64,000 bases of DNA from Bacillus mycoides (GTDB lineage: Bacteria; Bacillota; Bacilli; Bacillales; Bacillaceae_G), in contig NZ_LXLV01000025.1 of assembly GCF_001757995.1 (NCBI RefSeq), forward strand, positions 150,201 to 214,200. The letters are read 5' to 3'. The position numbers were made by a program, and so were the translations under genes. Shown one piece after another: positions 18,072-26,957 of this stretch. Below the pieces are notes generated by a model. That model was not told the DNA's origin, ran no database searches, and worked only from the letters and a program-made list of their open reading frames with translations. Every line of letters begins with the position of its first letter. Position 1 is the stretch's first letter.

Positions 18072-18737
18072 ATGTATACAACATTTCTATTTGATTTAGA
18101 TGGAACATTAACTGATCCGAAAGAAGGGATAATCAATGCTGTTCTATACGTGTTAGAAAAAATGGGGATTGAAGAAGTGAATATAAGTGAGTTAGATTCA
18201 TTTATCGGTCCACCAATTCAACAATCTTTTGCAGATAGATATAATATGAATGAAATAGAAGTAGAACGAGCGGTGTTTTACTTTCGGGAATATTTAAAGC
18301 AAAGTGGTTTATTAGAGAATAAAGTATACGATGGAATTGGAGCCCTATTGCAAGAATTAAAGGATGCTGGCAATCGTTTGTTTGTAGCAACTTCAAAACC
18401 TACTGTATTTGCGAAACAAGTAATAGAGCACTTTCAGTTAACATCTTTTTTTGAAGAGATTGTTGGGAGTAATTTAGATGGGACAAGAATAAAAAAGGAA
18501 GAAATAATTGCTCATATTTTACAAACAAATGAAGAACTTCAAAAAGAAGAAATTGTGATGATTGGTGATAGAAAGCATGACGTAATCGGTGCGAGCAGTA
18601 ACGGAATTGCTTCAATAGGTGTATTGTATGGATATGGTAATGAGAATGAATTGAGTGATGCTAGGGCGATTCATATAGTGAAAGATGTCGAAGAGTTACA
18701 AAGCTTTTGTATAGAGAATAGTACGATAAAACTATAG
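18072..18737 (+). CDS. HAD-family phosphatase, phosphoglycolate phosphatase-like
   Basis: About 221 residues. Motif I FDLDGTLTD (nucleophile Asp), motif II VATSKPT, motif III Lys in the GTRIKKEE region and motif IV MIGDRKHDVIGA give a complete class IA HAD hydrolase with an alpha-helical cap. PGP/Gph-like members remove phosphate from 2-phosphoglycolate or nucleotides such as 5'-nucleotides; the substrate cannot be fixed here. The ATG 18072 follows GGGGGA at a good distance; a GTG at 18057 overlaps that site and is rejected. It stands alone. A loose inverted repeat AAATCCCTTTA/TAAAGGGATTT (18751-18801) may end the transcript. Confidence 0.85.
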   Translation: MYTTFLFDLDGTLTDPKEGIINAVLYVLEKMGIEEVNISELDSFIGPPIQQSFADRYNMNEIEVERAVFYFREYLKQSGLLENKVYDGIGALLQELKDAGNRLFVATSKPTVFAKQVIEHFQLTSFFEEIVGSNLDGTRIKKEEIIAHILQTNEELQKEEIVMIGDRKHDVIGASSNGIASIGVLYGYGNENELSDARAIHIVKDVEELQSFCIENSTIKL

Positions 18738-18954
18738 AAATAGAACCTAGAAATCCCTTTATAACATATGACGATGAAATCGTTTTTGTTTAAAGGGATT
18801 TTACATATGTAATCGAATATTTATAATTAGACATTTTTAGCATGAAAAATTTGTAATAAAAAGAGGAGGAATGTCATGAAATAAAAGGGTTCGAAATACG
18901 AGTAAAAGTTCGTTATCAAAAGATTGAATTTTCAGTTTAAAAGGAGGGTTATTA

Positions 18955-20394
18955 TTGGAGCTAGTTATTATTTTATTAGCACTTAGTTTACTCATGTTTG
19001 TAGCATATAAAGGATTTTCTGTAATATTATTCGCACCGATTTTTGCATTATTTGCGGTATTTTTGACAGAGCCTAGTTTTGTATTACCTTTCTTTTCAAA
19101 TATTTTTATGGAGAAAATGGTAGGATTTATTAAATTATATTTCCCTGTGTTTTTACTTGGAGCAATATTTGGGAAAGTAGTAGAAATGTCAGGAATCGCT
19201 GATTCCATCGCAAAGACGATTGTAGAGTTAGTTGGGGAAAAACGTACAATTTTAGCAATCGTTTTAATGGGAGCTATTTTAACGTATAGCGGTGTTAGTG
19301 TGTATGTAGTGGTGTTCGCTATATTTCCGTTTGCGGCTAAGTTGTTTCGACAAGCGGATATTCCGAAGCGTTTAATCCCTGGCACAATCGTTCTTGGAGC
19401 AGCAACATTTACAATGGATGCGCTTCCTGGATCGCCACAAATTCAAAACGTAATACCTACAACATTTTTTAAAACGGATATTTATGCAGCACCGATACTA
19501 GGTATTTTAGGAGCAATCTTTGTTTTAACGTTAGGTTTACTATATTTAGAGAGTAGACGTAAGAAGGCAAAAGCAGCAGGAGAAGGGTATTTTGGGTTTA
19601 ACGATGGAAATTCTGAAATGGCAGCATCTTTGCAATTAGAACAAAAAGATATGCCAATATTAAGCAGTATTGAAATTACAAGAGTACAGCAAGTAATTGC
19701 GTTTGTACCACTTATTTTAGTAGGTGTAATGAATAAAGTTTTCACAATCATGATACCAAAGTGGTATCCGAATGGCTTTGATTTCTCAGCTATTGGTATG
19801 AAAGCATTTGGAAAAGTTGAATTAAGTGCGGTAGTTGGGATTTGGTCTGTAGAATTGGCACTTATTATAGGGATTTTATCAACGCTTTTATTATATTGGA
19901 AACGAGTAGTAACTGGATTTCAAGCTGGATTGAATACAAGTATTGGTGGAGCGCTACTTGCAACAATGAATACAGGTGCGGAGTTTGGATTTGGTGGTGT
20001 TATTGCGGCACTTCCAGGATTTGCAATTATGAGAGATAGCATCTCTGCAACTTTCACGAATCCATTAGTGAATGGGGCAGTAACGACGAATATTTTAGCT
20101 GGAATTACAGGGTCAGCATCAGGCGGAATGGGGATTGTTTTAAGTGCGATGGGAGATAAATTTATTGCAGCGGCCAATCAATATGATATTCCGTTAGAAG
20201 TTATGCACCGCATTGTATCAATGGCATCAGGCGGGATGGATACATTACCACATAATGGTGCAATTATTACTATTCTAACGGTAACAGGTTTAACACATAA
20301 ACAGTCATATAAAGATATATTTGCTATTACAATTTTGAAAACGGTTGCTGTATTTGCGGTCATCGCGTTCTATACTTTAACAGGAATCTATTAA
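18955..20394 (+). CDS. GntP-family permease (hydroxy acid or gluconate transporter)
   Basis: A 479-residue integral membrane protein with about 12-13 helices and GntP-family features: LTYSGVSVYVVVFAIFPFA, TFTMDALPGSPQIQN, and GSASGGMGIVLSAM near the C-terminus. The family takes up gluconate, D-serine, 3-hydroxybutyrate and similar organic acids with protons. The GntP plus iron alcohol dehydrogenase neighbourhood suggests a hydroxy acid such as a hydroxybutyrate rather than gluconate, as no sugar kinase is near; this is inference. The TTG start follows an excellent AAAGGAGGG (18940-18948). Another strong site (AGAGGAGG, about 18861) upstream leads only to two- or three-codon frames. Confidence 0.87.
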   Translation: MELVIILLALSLLMFVAYKGFSVILFAPIFALFAVFLTEPSFVLPFFSNIFMEKMVGFIKLYFPVFLLGAIFGKVVEMSGIADSIAKTIVELVGEKRTILAIVLMGAILTYSGVSVYVVVFAIFPFAAKLFRQADIPKRLIPGTIVLGAATFTMDALPGSPQIQNVIPTTFFKTDIYAAPILGILGAIFVLTLGLLYLESRRKKAKAAGEGYFGFNDGNSEMAASLQLEQKDMPILSSIEITRVQQVIAFVPLILVGVMNKVFTIMIPKWYPNGFDFSAIGMKAFGKVELSAVVGIWSVELALIIGILSTLLLYWKRVVTGFQAGLNTSIGGALLATMNTGAEFGFGGVIAALPGFAIMRDSISATFTNPLVNGAVTTNILAGITGSASGGMGIVLSAMGDKFIAAANQYDIPLEVMHRIVSMASGGMDTLPHNGAIITILTVTGLTHKQSYKDIFAITILKTVAVFAVIAFYTLTGIY

Positions 20395-20445
20395 TACTAG
20401 ATACGAAAAGAAAAGATTTATCAGATTGATATTTTATATAATAAA

Positions 20446-20741
20446 ATATTTATTGTAACTACTCAGTCACTCTATGAAAAAACGGCAGAAAAGTTTTTTA
20501 GTTGGTCGAGAGAGGACCTGGCTATGTATAGGAGCGGTCAGGGCGTTTTCCTGCCAAGCGCAAAGTTTTAAAACAAAGAAGATAGCAAGGTGTAGGTCCA
20601 TTTTTATCTTCATGGCAGCAATCTATATGCTGAAAAATGAAAATAACTTTCTAGAGTTAATAAGGGGCTTATTTTAGCTGGAATAATACTCTTTATCAAA
20701 CTTCTAAATGAAATGTATGGCTGAGTAGTTGCAAATATTTA
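20446..20741. mobile_element. MITE-like element with 17-bp terminal inverted repeats and 7-bp target duplication
   Basis: TTGTAACTACTCAGTCA (20453-20469) and the reverse of TGGCTGAGTAGTTGCAA (20718-20734) match at 15 of 17 positions. The perfect 7-bp direct repeat ATATTTA lies just outside both ends (20446-20452 and 20735-20741). The 282-bp interior has no credible gene: a 67-codon frame starting inside it (20474) lacks a ribosome site. This is the structure of a non-autonomous insertion. It sits between the permease terminus and the dehydrogenase ribosome site, splitting what may have been an operon. The parent family is unknown to me. Confidence 0.75.
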
Positions 20742-20765
20742 TTATGGATAGAAGGGGTGGAATAC

Positions 20766-21965
20766 TTGCAAGAAGTTGCTGAGTTTCGTATGCCGAAGTC
20801 TGTATTATATGGGAGAAATTCGTTTGAAAAACTAGGGGATCAATCAAGAAAATTAGGGAAAAGGGCTTTTATTGTAAGTGATACAATTATGGAGAAGTTG
20901 GGTTATGTTGAAAGATGTGTGGATCACTTAAATGCGAAAGGGATTACTGTTATTACGTACAATGAAGTAAATACTGAGCCTACAAATTTACACGTATTAG
21001 AAGCGTTATCTATTTGTAAAGAAGGAAAATGCGATTTTATCATAGGTATTGGCGGAGGAAGTTGTATTGATGCTGCGAAAGCAGTAGCAGTGTTATATAC
21101 AAATGGTGGAGAAATTGAAGATTACGTCCAAAAGGATATAGAAATAGAATACAATCCACTACCGCTAATCGCAATCCCAACAACTTCTGGTACTGGATCG
21201 GAAGTAACAAGTGTAGCAGTAATTACGAATAAAAAAACAGATGTGAAAATGATGATAAAACATCCAAGCTTTACCCCTCATGTTGCGATAATAGACCCGA
21301 TTTTTACAAGTTCGGTACCATCTCATATTACTGCAGCAACGGGAGTAGATGCATTATGTCATGCAATTGAAGCTTATATTTCTAAAGTTTCACAACCTCT
21401 TACAGATGTTCTTGCTCTTTCAGCTATTGAAAGTATTATGAAATATTTACGTATCGCATATGAAGATGGAGATAATATGGAAGCAAGGGAAGCAATGATG
21501 ATTGCTTCATTACAAGCGGGGATAGCTTTTTCAAATGCATCTGTTACATTAGTTCATGGTATGTCCCGTCCAGTGGGAGCAATATTCCATGTACCACATG
21601 GAATATCGAATGCAATACTATTACCTACAGTTTTAGAGTTTACAAAAATGAGTGCAGTAAAAAGGTTAGCGGAAGTAGGACGTAGCTTAAACAAAGATTT
21701 GTATTCCCATTCTGATGAAGAAGTAGCGAATTATACCATTGCTGAAATTAAGAAACTTTGTTTTGATCTTTGTATCCCTAATTTAAGAGAATACGGAATT
21801 GATGAAGTTGAATTTGAAAATGCGATTTCTAAAATGGCGAAAGATGCTATCGGAAGTGGGAGTCCAAGTAACAATCCACGAGTTCCATCTTATGATGAAA
21901 TAAAAGAGCTCTATCGAAAATGCTTTGATTATAAATATGAGGTTACTACAAGAGGAGTTTTCTGA
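20766..21965 (+). CDS. Iron-containing alcohol dehydrogenase
   Basis: A 399-residue group III (Fe) dehydrogenase. Visible are GIGGGSCIDAAKAVA (NAD binding), PTTSGTGSEVT, GVDALCHAIEAY (metal His), HGMSRPVGAIFHVPHGISNA (metal His residues) and a family-length C-terminus. It interconverts an alcohol or hydroxy acid and an aldehyde or keto acid with NAD(P). Relatives include butanol, 1,3-propanediol and 4-hydroxybutyrate dehydrogenases; with the GntP permease upstream, a hydroxy acid is plausible. The start is probably the TTG at 20766, as AAGGGG (20753-20757) is then well spaced; the GTG at 20757 overlaps that site. The MITE ends only about 25 bases before the start, so it may alter expression. 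Confidence 0.9.
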   Translation: MQEVAEFRMPKSVLYGRNSFEKLGDQSRKLGKRAFIVSDTIMEKLGYVERCVDHLNAKGITVITYNEVNTEPTNLHVLEALSICKEGKCDFIIGIGGGSCIDAAKAVAVLYTNGGEIEDYVQKDIEIEYNPLPLIAIPTTSGTGSEVTSVAVITNKKTDVKMMIKHPSFTPHVAIIDPIFTSSVPSHITAATGVDALCHAIEAYISKVSQPLTDVLALSAIESIMKYLRIAYEDGDNMEAREAMMIASLQAGIAFSNASVTLVHGMSRPVGAIFHVPHGISNAILLPTVLEFTKMSAVKRLAEVGRSLNKDLYSHSDEEVANYTIAEIKKLCFDLCIPNLREYGIDEVEFENAISKMAKDAIGSGSPSNNPRVPSYDEIKELYRKCFDYKYEVTTRGVF

Positions 21966-22116
21966 ATATTCGTTAATTATTTCCGTGGAAATGAAAAGTA
22001 ACTTTTAATATAAATGGTTATAAAACTATTAATTATATTTCAGTAGAACATTATTTATTGTGTATAAATTACAGTATGAATTACACGTTTTAAAATATTA
22101 TTTTGAAGGAGAATAT

Positions 22117-22815
22117 ATGAAATTAATAGGTCTTATTGGCGGAATGAGCTGGGAGTCATCTACTGAGTATTACAAAATGATAAATGAAGAAGTAAAAATG
22201 AGATTGGGTGGATTACATTCAGCGAAATGTCTGCTTTACAGTGTTGACTTTGAAGAAATTGAGCGATATCAATCTGAAGGGGATTGGGATAAAGCGGGAG
22301 AAGTATTAGGAAATGCAGCTTCTTCTTTGGAGAAGGGTGGTGCTGCTTTTATAATAATTTGTACAAATACAATGCATAAAGTTATTAAGCATATAAAAAA
22401 TAGAATCAGTATTCCAATATTACATATTGCTGATGCAACAGCGAAGGAAATAAAACAACAGGGGATTCAATCAGTTGGTCTACTTGGGACAAAATACACG
22501 ATGGAAGAGGATTTCTATAAATTACGTATAGAAGAAAATGATATAAAAGTAATTGTACCAATAGAAGAAGATAGAGAGAGAATAAATAAAATAATATATA
22601 ACGAATTATGTTTAGGAAAAATAAACCCACAATCAAGGAAGTATTTTGAAAATGTAATGGAAGATTTGGCGCAAAGAGGAGCAAAAGGCATAATATTAGG
22701 GTGTACGGAAATAGGACTATTAGTAAAACAGGAAGATTCAGTAGTTCCTTTATTTGATACAGCACACATACACGCGATTGAAGCTGTAAATATCGCCTTA
22801 GAATATAGAGTATAA
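22117..22815 (+). CDS. Aspartate/glutamate racemase family protein
   Basis: A 232-residue protein of the Asp/Glu/hydantoin racemase fold. N-terminal MKLIGLIGGMSWESS is the family opening; the two catalytic Cys lie in IICTNTMHK (first half) and LGCTEIGLL (second half), as in PLP-independent aspartate racemases and YgeA. It should interconvert L- and D-aspartate or a related acid in the cytoplasm. ATG 22117 follows AAGGAG; in-frame codons further upstream to 22060 lack a ribosome site. No partner gene marks the pathway; the next gene 90 bases downstream (TrmO) is probably separately transcribed. Confidence 0.88.
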   Translation: MKLIGLIGGMSWESSTEYYKMINEEVKMRLGGLHSAKCLLYSVDFEEIERYQSEGDWDKAGEVLGNAASSLEKGGAAFIIICTNTMHKVIKHIKNRISIPILHIADATAKEIKQQGIQSVGLLGTKYTMEEDFYKLRIEENDIKVIVPIEEDRERINKIIYNELCLGKINPQSRKYFENVMEDLAQRGAKGIILGCTEIGLLVKQEDSVVPLFDTAHIHAIEAVNIALEYRV

Positions 22816-22905
22816 TTTTATTATGTAAACAACAATCGCGTATGTGTGGAAAACATTCAGAAAATATTTTATAATGTAAGTGGTTACATTCAAGGGGGAA
22901 TACGG

Positions 22906-23379
22906 ATGTTTTCAGTTCAACCAATCGCATTTGTACATAATGAAAGAATGGAAATAGTAGATGATGATTGGGGAGAAATAAGATCACTTATTACTTTAAG
23001 AGATTCGTTTACAGAGGAAAGTATACAAGGGATTGAAGATTTTTCTCATATTGAGGTTATTTTCTATTTTCATAAAGTAACAGATGAACAAATTCAGTAT
23101 TCTGCTAGACACCCTAGAAATAATAGTAATTTTCCAAAGGTAGGAATTTTTGCACAGCGTGGAAAAAATCGTCCGAATCGACTAGGAGCGACAATTGTTA
23201 AAGTGATAAGAAGAGATGGAAAGACAATTGTTGTAGAAGGATTAGACGCAATCGATGGCACGCCTATTTTGGATATAAAGCCTGTTATGAAAGAATTTAT
23301 ACCGAGAGAAGAAATAAAACAGCCTGAATGGGCAACAGACATTATGAAACAGTATTGGAAGGGGAACGAAGTGAAATGA
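22906..23379 (+). CDS. trmO: tRNA (t6A37) methyltransferase TrmO / TsaA family
   Basis: A 157-residue protein with the UPF0066 signature: PIAFVHNER at the start, DFSHIEVIFYFH and NRPNRLGATIVKV in the middle, DGTPILDIKP at the end. TrmO uses SAM to methylate N6-threonylcarbamoyladenosine at position 37 of tRNA. This is the short, single-domain form; the E. coli protein has an additional C-terminal part. Some short UPF0066 proteins may have other roles. ATG 22906 follows AAGGGGGAA. Its stop codon overlaps the start of the next gene (ATGA), so the two are translationally coupled. Confidence 0.82.
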   Translation: MFSVQPIAFVHNERMEIVDDDWGEIRSLITLRDSFTEESIQGIEDFSHIEVIFYFHKVTDEQIQYSARHPRNNSNFPKVGIFAQRGKNRPNRLGATIVKVIRRDGKTIVVEGLDAIDGTPILDIKPVMKEFIPREEIKQPEWATDIMKQYWKGNEVK

Positions 23380-23816
23380 GAATTTATGAAGCAACAATTG
23401 CAGATTTAGATGGACTAGCATCTGTTTTTAATAACTATCGAGTATTTTATCGACAAGATTCCGACATTGAAGGAGCAAAAGCATTTTTACGAAATCGAAT
23501 TGAGCGAAAAGAATCAGTCATTTTTGTAGCGGTGGAAGACGGGGAATATATTGGTTTCACACAATTATATCCATCATTCTCATCTATTTCGATGAAGGAA
23601 TTATGGATATTAAATGACTTATTTGTACAAGCGAAGAAACGCGGGGCAGGAACGGGTAAAAAATTGTTAGAAGCTGCTAAAGCGTTCGCTTTAGAAAATG
23701 GTGCAAAAGGTTTAAAACTACAAACAGAAATTGATAATTTATCAGCACAGCGACTATATGCTGAAAATGGATATTTGAGAGATAATCGTTATTTCCATTA
23801 TGAATTAACTTTTTGA
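23376..23816 (+). CDS. GNAT-family N-acetyltransferase
   Basis: About 146 residues with the GNAT fold: a first strand MRIYEATIADLDGLASVF, acceptor strands VEDGEYIGFTQLYP, then the acetyl-CoA loop KRGAGTGKKLLEAA and the C-terminal RLYAENGYLRD. The acceptor is unknown. ATG overlaps the trmO stop by four bases (ATGA), showing a two-gene operon that ends in a strong terminator. Such pairs may reflect acetylation of a small molecule or protein, but nothing here identifies it. Confidence 0.88.
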   Translation: MRIYEATIADLDGLASVFNNYRVFYRQDSDIEGAKAFLRNRIERKESVIFVAVEDGEYIGFTQLYPSFSSISMKELWILNDLFVQAKKRGAGTGKKLLEAAKAFALENGAKGLKLQTEIDNLSAQRLYAENGYLRDNRYFHYELTF

Positions 23817-23828
23817 AATATATATAGT

Positions 23829-23866
23829 TAAATGAGACGTTTTCAAAATGAAGACGTCTCATTTAA
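23829..23866. terminator. Bidirectional terminator
   Basis: AAATGAGACGT / GACGTCTCATTT with an interior loop, between convergent genes. Confidence 0.82.
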
Positions 23867-23871
23867 TTTTT

Positions 23872-24399
23872 TTATTGATGATTTAAAATCCAATTTGTAG
23901 CGTCTTCAAAGTTTTCTGCAATGTAATTCGGCTCAATATGTGCCCATTTATCTCGGAAAGTATGTAAAGCGTCATATCCAGCACCAGTTCGAACTAATAT
24001 TGTTGTTGCATTTACTTTTGCACCAGCAACAATATCAGTCCAGCGATCACCAATTACAGCACATTTTGTTAAATTAAGCTCATGTTTTTCCGCTGCTTGC
24101 AGGAGCATACCTGTGCTCGGTTTGCGGCATTCACATCCATCACCATGTTTATGAGGACATAGGTAAATATCATCAAAACCAAACTCTTTTAATTCTTGCA
24201 CAAAATCATTCGCAGTTGCTTTTCCATCCGCGATACCTGGTTGATTCGTAAAAGAGAATAGTTTAATATTTTGAGCTTTTAACTTTTGTAAAGATTCCTT
24301 TGTAAAAGGAAACAATGTGAAAGCACCTGGATAATGTATTGTAGTATCACCGCCAATTGTTCCGTCACGATCAATGAAAATAGCTTCAATGTTTTTCAT
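23872..24399 (-). CDS. HAD-IIIA phosphatase, GmhB-like
   Basis: A 175-residue protein: motif I FIDRDGTIGG, motif II SFTNQPG, a zinc-binding loop CPHKHGDGCECRKP and motif IV VIGDRWTDIVAGAKV. This is the D,D-heptose 1,7-bisphosphate / histidinol phosphate phosphatase group of HAD enzymes. No heptose genes are nearby and Bacillus does not make LPS, so the true substrate may be another sugar bisphosphate; some B. cereus-group strains use heptose in surface glycans. ATG at 24399 follows AAAGGAC. The GNAT gene upstream on the same strand is 29 bases away, so both may form an operon. Confidence 0.87.
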   Translation of the reverse strand: MKNIEAIFIDRDGTIGGDTTIHYPGAFTLFPFTKESLQKLKAQNIKLFSFTNQPGIADGKATANDFVQELKEFGFDDIYLCPHKHGDGCECRKPSTGMLLQAAEKHELNLTKCAVIGDRWTDIVAGAKVNATTILVRTGAGYDALHTFRDKWAHIEPNYIAENFEDATNWILNHQ

Positions 24400-24428
24400 A
24401 GTTATAGTCCTTTCTTTGTACCAGTAGT

Positions 24429-24860
24429 TTAAAAATGTTTTATAAATCGATACCCATTCACTTCATAGCCCAATTTTTCATAGAAGGGGTGTGCTTCTTT
24501 TCGGTTCATTCCACTAACAAGCCAAGTACCAATACAGTTATGCTCTTTTGCTAATTGTTCTGCATAATCCATTAACACTTGTCCAATACCTTTTCGACGT
24601 ATTGTAGAATCAACACTAATAATTGAAATCTCTCCATAACGAGTTACATCTTCTAAATTTTCACGTATACGAAATCCTAGTAATCCAAAAATAGTATTAT
24701 CTTCCTCATATACATATAAAAAATCAAAAGGGCTCATTTTTACGAATTGTAAACGATTCTTCATATCGTCATTAGAGATAGAGGATCCTTTTAATTCTTT
24801 TGTAAGAGAACAAAGTGAATCTATATCATCTATAGTCGCTTCACGAATTTGAACTGACAT
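24429..24860 (-). CDS. GNAT-family N-acetyltransferase
   Basis: About 143 residues: IREATIDDIDSLCSLTKEL, then GLLGFRIRENLED, the strand GEISIISVDSTIRRKGIGQVLMDYAEQLA with the acetyl-CoA loop RRKGIGQ, and the end HPFYEKLGYEVNGYRF. The substrate is unknown. The ATG at 24860 is used; the ribosome site before it is weak (GGGG a little upstream). Precedes the HAD-IIIA gene on the same strand. Confidence 0.87.
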   Translation of the reverse strand: MSVQIREATIDDIDSLCSLTKELKGSSISNDDMKNRLQFVKMSPFDFLYVYEEDNTIFGLLGFRIRENLEDVTRYGEISIISVDSTIRRKGIGQVLMDYAEQLAKEHNCIGTWLVSGMNRKEAHPFYEKLGYEVNGYRFIKHF

Positions 24861-25027
24861 ATGATCAACCCCATTTACTTTAAAATCTTCAAACATTAAA
24901 TGTTCTGTTAAAGTATGTATTTTCCTGCTACCGAAACAAATATTTTAGAAATGATATAATACTATATTAAGAGGGATATGTTATCATTTCCCTTGATTGT
25001 AATGTAAATGGAAAGAAGGTAAGTATT

Positions 25028-25738
25028 ATGCTAGAGGTGAATATCCGCTCAGCCGGATATGAAATTGGTGAAAAGACAGTTCATGATATTGTATTTGCAA
25101 TTGAAAAAGGAGAGTTAGTGGCTCTTATTGGTGCAAATGGCGCAGGAAAGAGTACGACAATTAAATCGATACTCGGTTTGCTTGTCAATATGGATGGTGA
25201 AATTTCGTTTGGTGAAAAGAAAAATCCATATGCCTATGTACCGGAGCATCCCACTTATTATGATTATTTAACTTTATGGGAGCATATTGAATTGTTAATG
25301 GCTGCCCGTGGAAATAAAGTAGGAAATTGGGAGGATAAAGCAAGGGAATTATTACATACGTTTCGAATGGAAAAACATATACACGAATACATATCAAAGT
25401 TTTCAAAAGGTATGAAACAAAAATCGATGCTTATATTAGCATTTTTAACAGAGCCAGATTTTTATATTATTGATGAGCCTTTTATTGGTTTAGATCCAGT
25501 AGCTACGAAAGAATTCTTGAACTACTTATATAAAGAAAAAGAGCGAGGAGCCGGAATTTTACTTTGTACGCACGTACTGGATACAGCTGAAAGAATTTGT
25601 GAAAGATTTTTACTCATTTCGCAAGGTACGTTAGTAACAGATGGACATTTAGAGGCGATACAATCGTTAGCAAAAATGCCAGGAAGTACACTTTTAGATT
25701 GTTTCGATGCAATTGTAAGGCGGGAACAGCATGATTAA
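25028..25738 (+). CDS. ABC transporter ATPase, EcsA-like
   Basis: A 236-residue nucleotide-binding subunit: Walker A GANGAGKST, signature FSKGMKQKS (degenerate LSGGQ), Walker B FYIIDEPFIGLDP and H-loop TH. Its partner is the EcsB-type membrane protein that starts 8 bases before this stop, so the two are translationally coupled. Ecs in B. subtilis affects secretion, competence and intramembrane proteolysis by RasP; that this pair does the same is not shown, since B. cereus carries several Ecs-like copies and the usual companions hit and ecsC are absent here. AGAAGG precedes the ATG. Confidence 0.88.
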   Translation: MLEVNIRSAGYEIGEKTVHDIVFAIEKGELVALIGANGAGKSTTIKSILGLLVNMDGEISFGEKKNPYAYVPEHPTYYDYLTLWEHIELLMAARGNKVGNWEDKARELLHTFRMEKHIHEYISKFSKGMKQKSMLILAFLTEPDFYIIDEPFIGLDPVATKEFLNYLYKEKERGAGILLCTHVLDTAERICERFLLISQGTLVTDGHLEAIQSLAKMPGSTLLDCFDAIVRREQHD

Positions 25739-26930
25739 ACAACAGTTTAATAAGAGGTTACGTCATGAGTTGCAAAGAAAATGGAAGGCGATTCGTTCTG
25801 TAACAGATTGGACAGTAGCATTATATATTGTTATTCCCGCACTTATATTTATTGTAATGTATTATCGTTCATTATGGGGAAAAGAACTATCAATGGAAGA
25901 GACCGTTTATTTTGGATTAGGTTTACTTGCATTTTACTTTGTTACATTTTCAAGAGGAGTTCGCTCATTTTTTGAGCAAGCAGATAGCTTATTTTTAATT
26001 TCATATCCAAATCATATGCAACAATTAATGAAGCTGGGCATGATGTATACGTTTATTCGGATTGCAATAACGAACGTATATATAGTATTCATTATGTTAC
26101 CTATATTGATGAAAAGTATGGGAGCGACAATTATACAAATCGTACTGTTTTGGATTTTCTTTACTGTTTTTCGATTTATGCTATCGTTGTTGACGAGATT
26201 CATAAATGTACGTGTGGGGAAACGATGGGTTTTATTGATTATAAAAGATGTTATATTTTCTTTAAGTTTAGTCTATTTTGGAATCAGTGTATTTTTCATT
26301 TTTAAAAATCCATTGTATTTCATATTATTTACCGGCCTAGTAGCTGTACTTACTGTAGTCTTAGTAAAAGAAAAGATGAATTATAAAAATTTGTTTTTTA
26401 AAGAAGTTGAGAAAGAAAAAGAAGAAAGTATGCGCTGGACTGTAGGGATTATGCAAGTTGGTGGTCATGCTGTGAAGCCGAGTAGTTCGAATAAAAAACC
26501 GTGGATGTTCCCTCGTTCTAAAAATATATTAGGAAAAAAATCTGATTCGCGTATTGTAGAATCTTTTTTGAAAGAATTTTTGCGTACAAGTAGTGCTTTA
26601 ATGTTTTATGTTCAAATTGTATGTATAAGTACTGTAAGTATTATCGTGACTCCGCAGTGGATAACAGCTATTATTCTTGTATTTGCTATAGTTGCTATTT
26701 CTCGCTATGCGCGTGATTATTGGAATGAATTTACGAAGAAAATGTTTCTACATTTATATTGTGACGAAGGAGAATTACTATTATTAAGATGGAAGGCGGA
26801 TCGTTATTTGCTCCTTCCAGTCGTATTTATGTACGGAACAGTCATCCTCTCACAGTTTTATTTATTGCCAGCAGTAATTATTGGAGTTATTTTTATAGTA
26901 TTCATTGGTTGGATTGTATTTTCGCCATAG
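25731..26930 (+). CDS. ABC transporter permease, EcsB-like
   Basis: A 399-residue membrane protein with an N-terminal basic stretch, then about eight to nine hydrophobic helices in two blocks separated by a charged cytoplasmic loop (about 215-285, rich in KEKEE and SNKKPW). The opening FNKRLRHELQRKWKAIRSVTDWTVALYIVIPA and SLFLISYPNHMQQL match the EcsB family. It forms the exporter core with the EcsA-like ATPase. The start overlaps the ATPase gene by eight bases. A terminator follows directly. Confidence 0.86.
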   Translation: MIKQQFNKRLRHELQRKWKAIRSVTDWTVALYIVIPALIFIVMYYRSLWGKELSMEETVYFGLGLLAFYFVTFSRGVRSFFEQADSLFLISYPNHMQQLMKLGMMYTFIRIAITNVYIVFIMLPILMKSMGATIIQIVLFWIFFTVFRFMLSLLTRFINVRVGKRWVLLIIKDVIFSLSLVYFGISVFFIFKNPLYFILFTGLVAVLTVVLVKEKMNYKNLFFKEVEKEKEESMRWTVGIMQVGGHAVKPSSSNKKPWMFPRSKNILGKKSDSRIVESFLKEFLRTSSALMFYVQIVCISTVSIIVTPQWITAIILVFAIVAISRYARDYWNEFTKKMFLHLYCDEGELLLLRWKADRYLLLPVVFMYGTVILSQFYLLPAVIIGVIFIVFIGWIVFSP

Positions 26931-26957
26931 AAAAAGAGCCGGAAATGGCCCTTTTTC
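26931..26957 (+). terminator. Terminator after the Ecs-like pair
   Basis: AAAAAGAGCC / GGCCCTTTTT with an 8-base loop; it also borders the stop of the small minus-strand gene. Confidence 0.75.

Noticed and set aside
18837-19385. 182-codon frame on the minus strand of the GntP permease gene
   Set aside because: Antisense shadow of a clear membrane protein; no ribosome site.
20474-20677. 67-codon frame inside the MITE-like element
   Set aside because: No ribosome site and it lies wholly within the element between its terminal repeats; composition does not look like a protein.
22406-22987. 193-codon minus-strand frame across the racemase and trmO genes
   Set aside because: Overlaps two well-supported plus-strand genes and is made of Leu/Tyr-rich shadow sequence.
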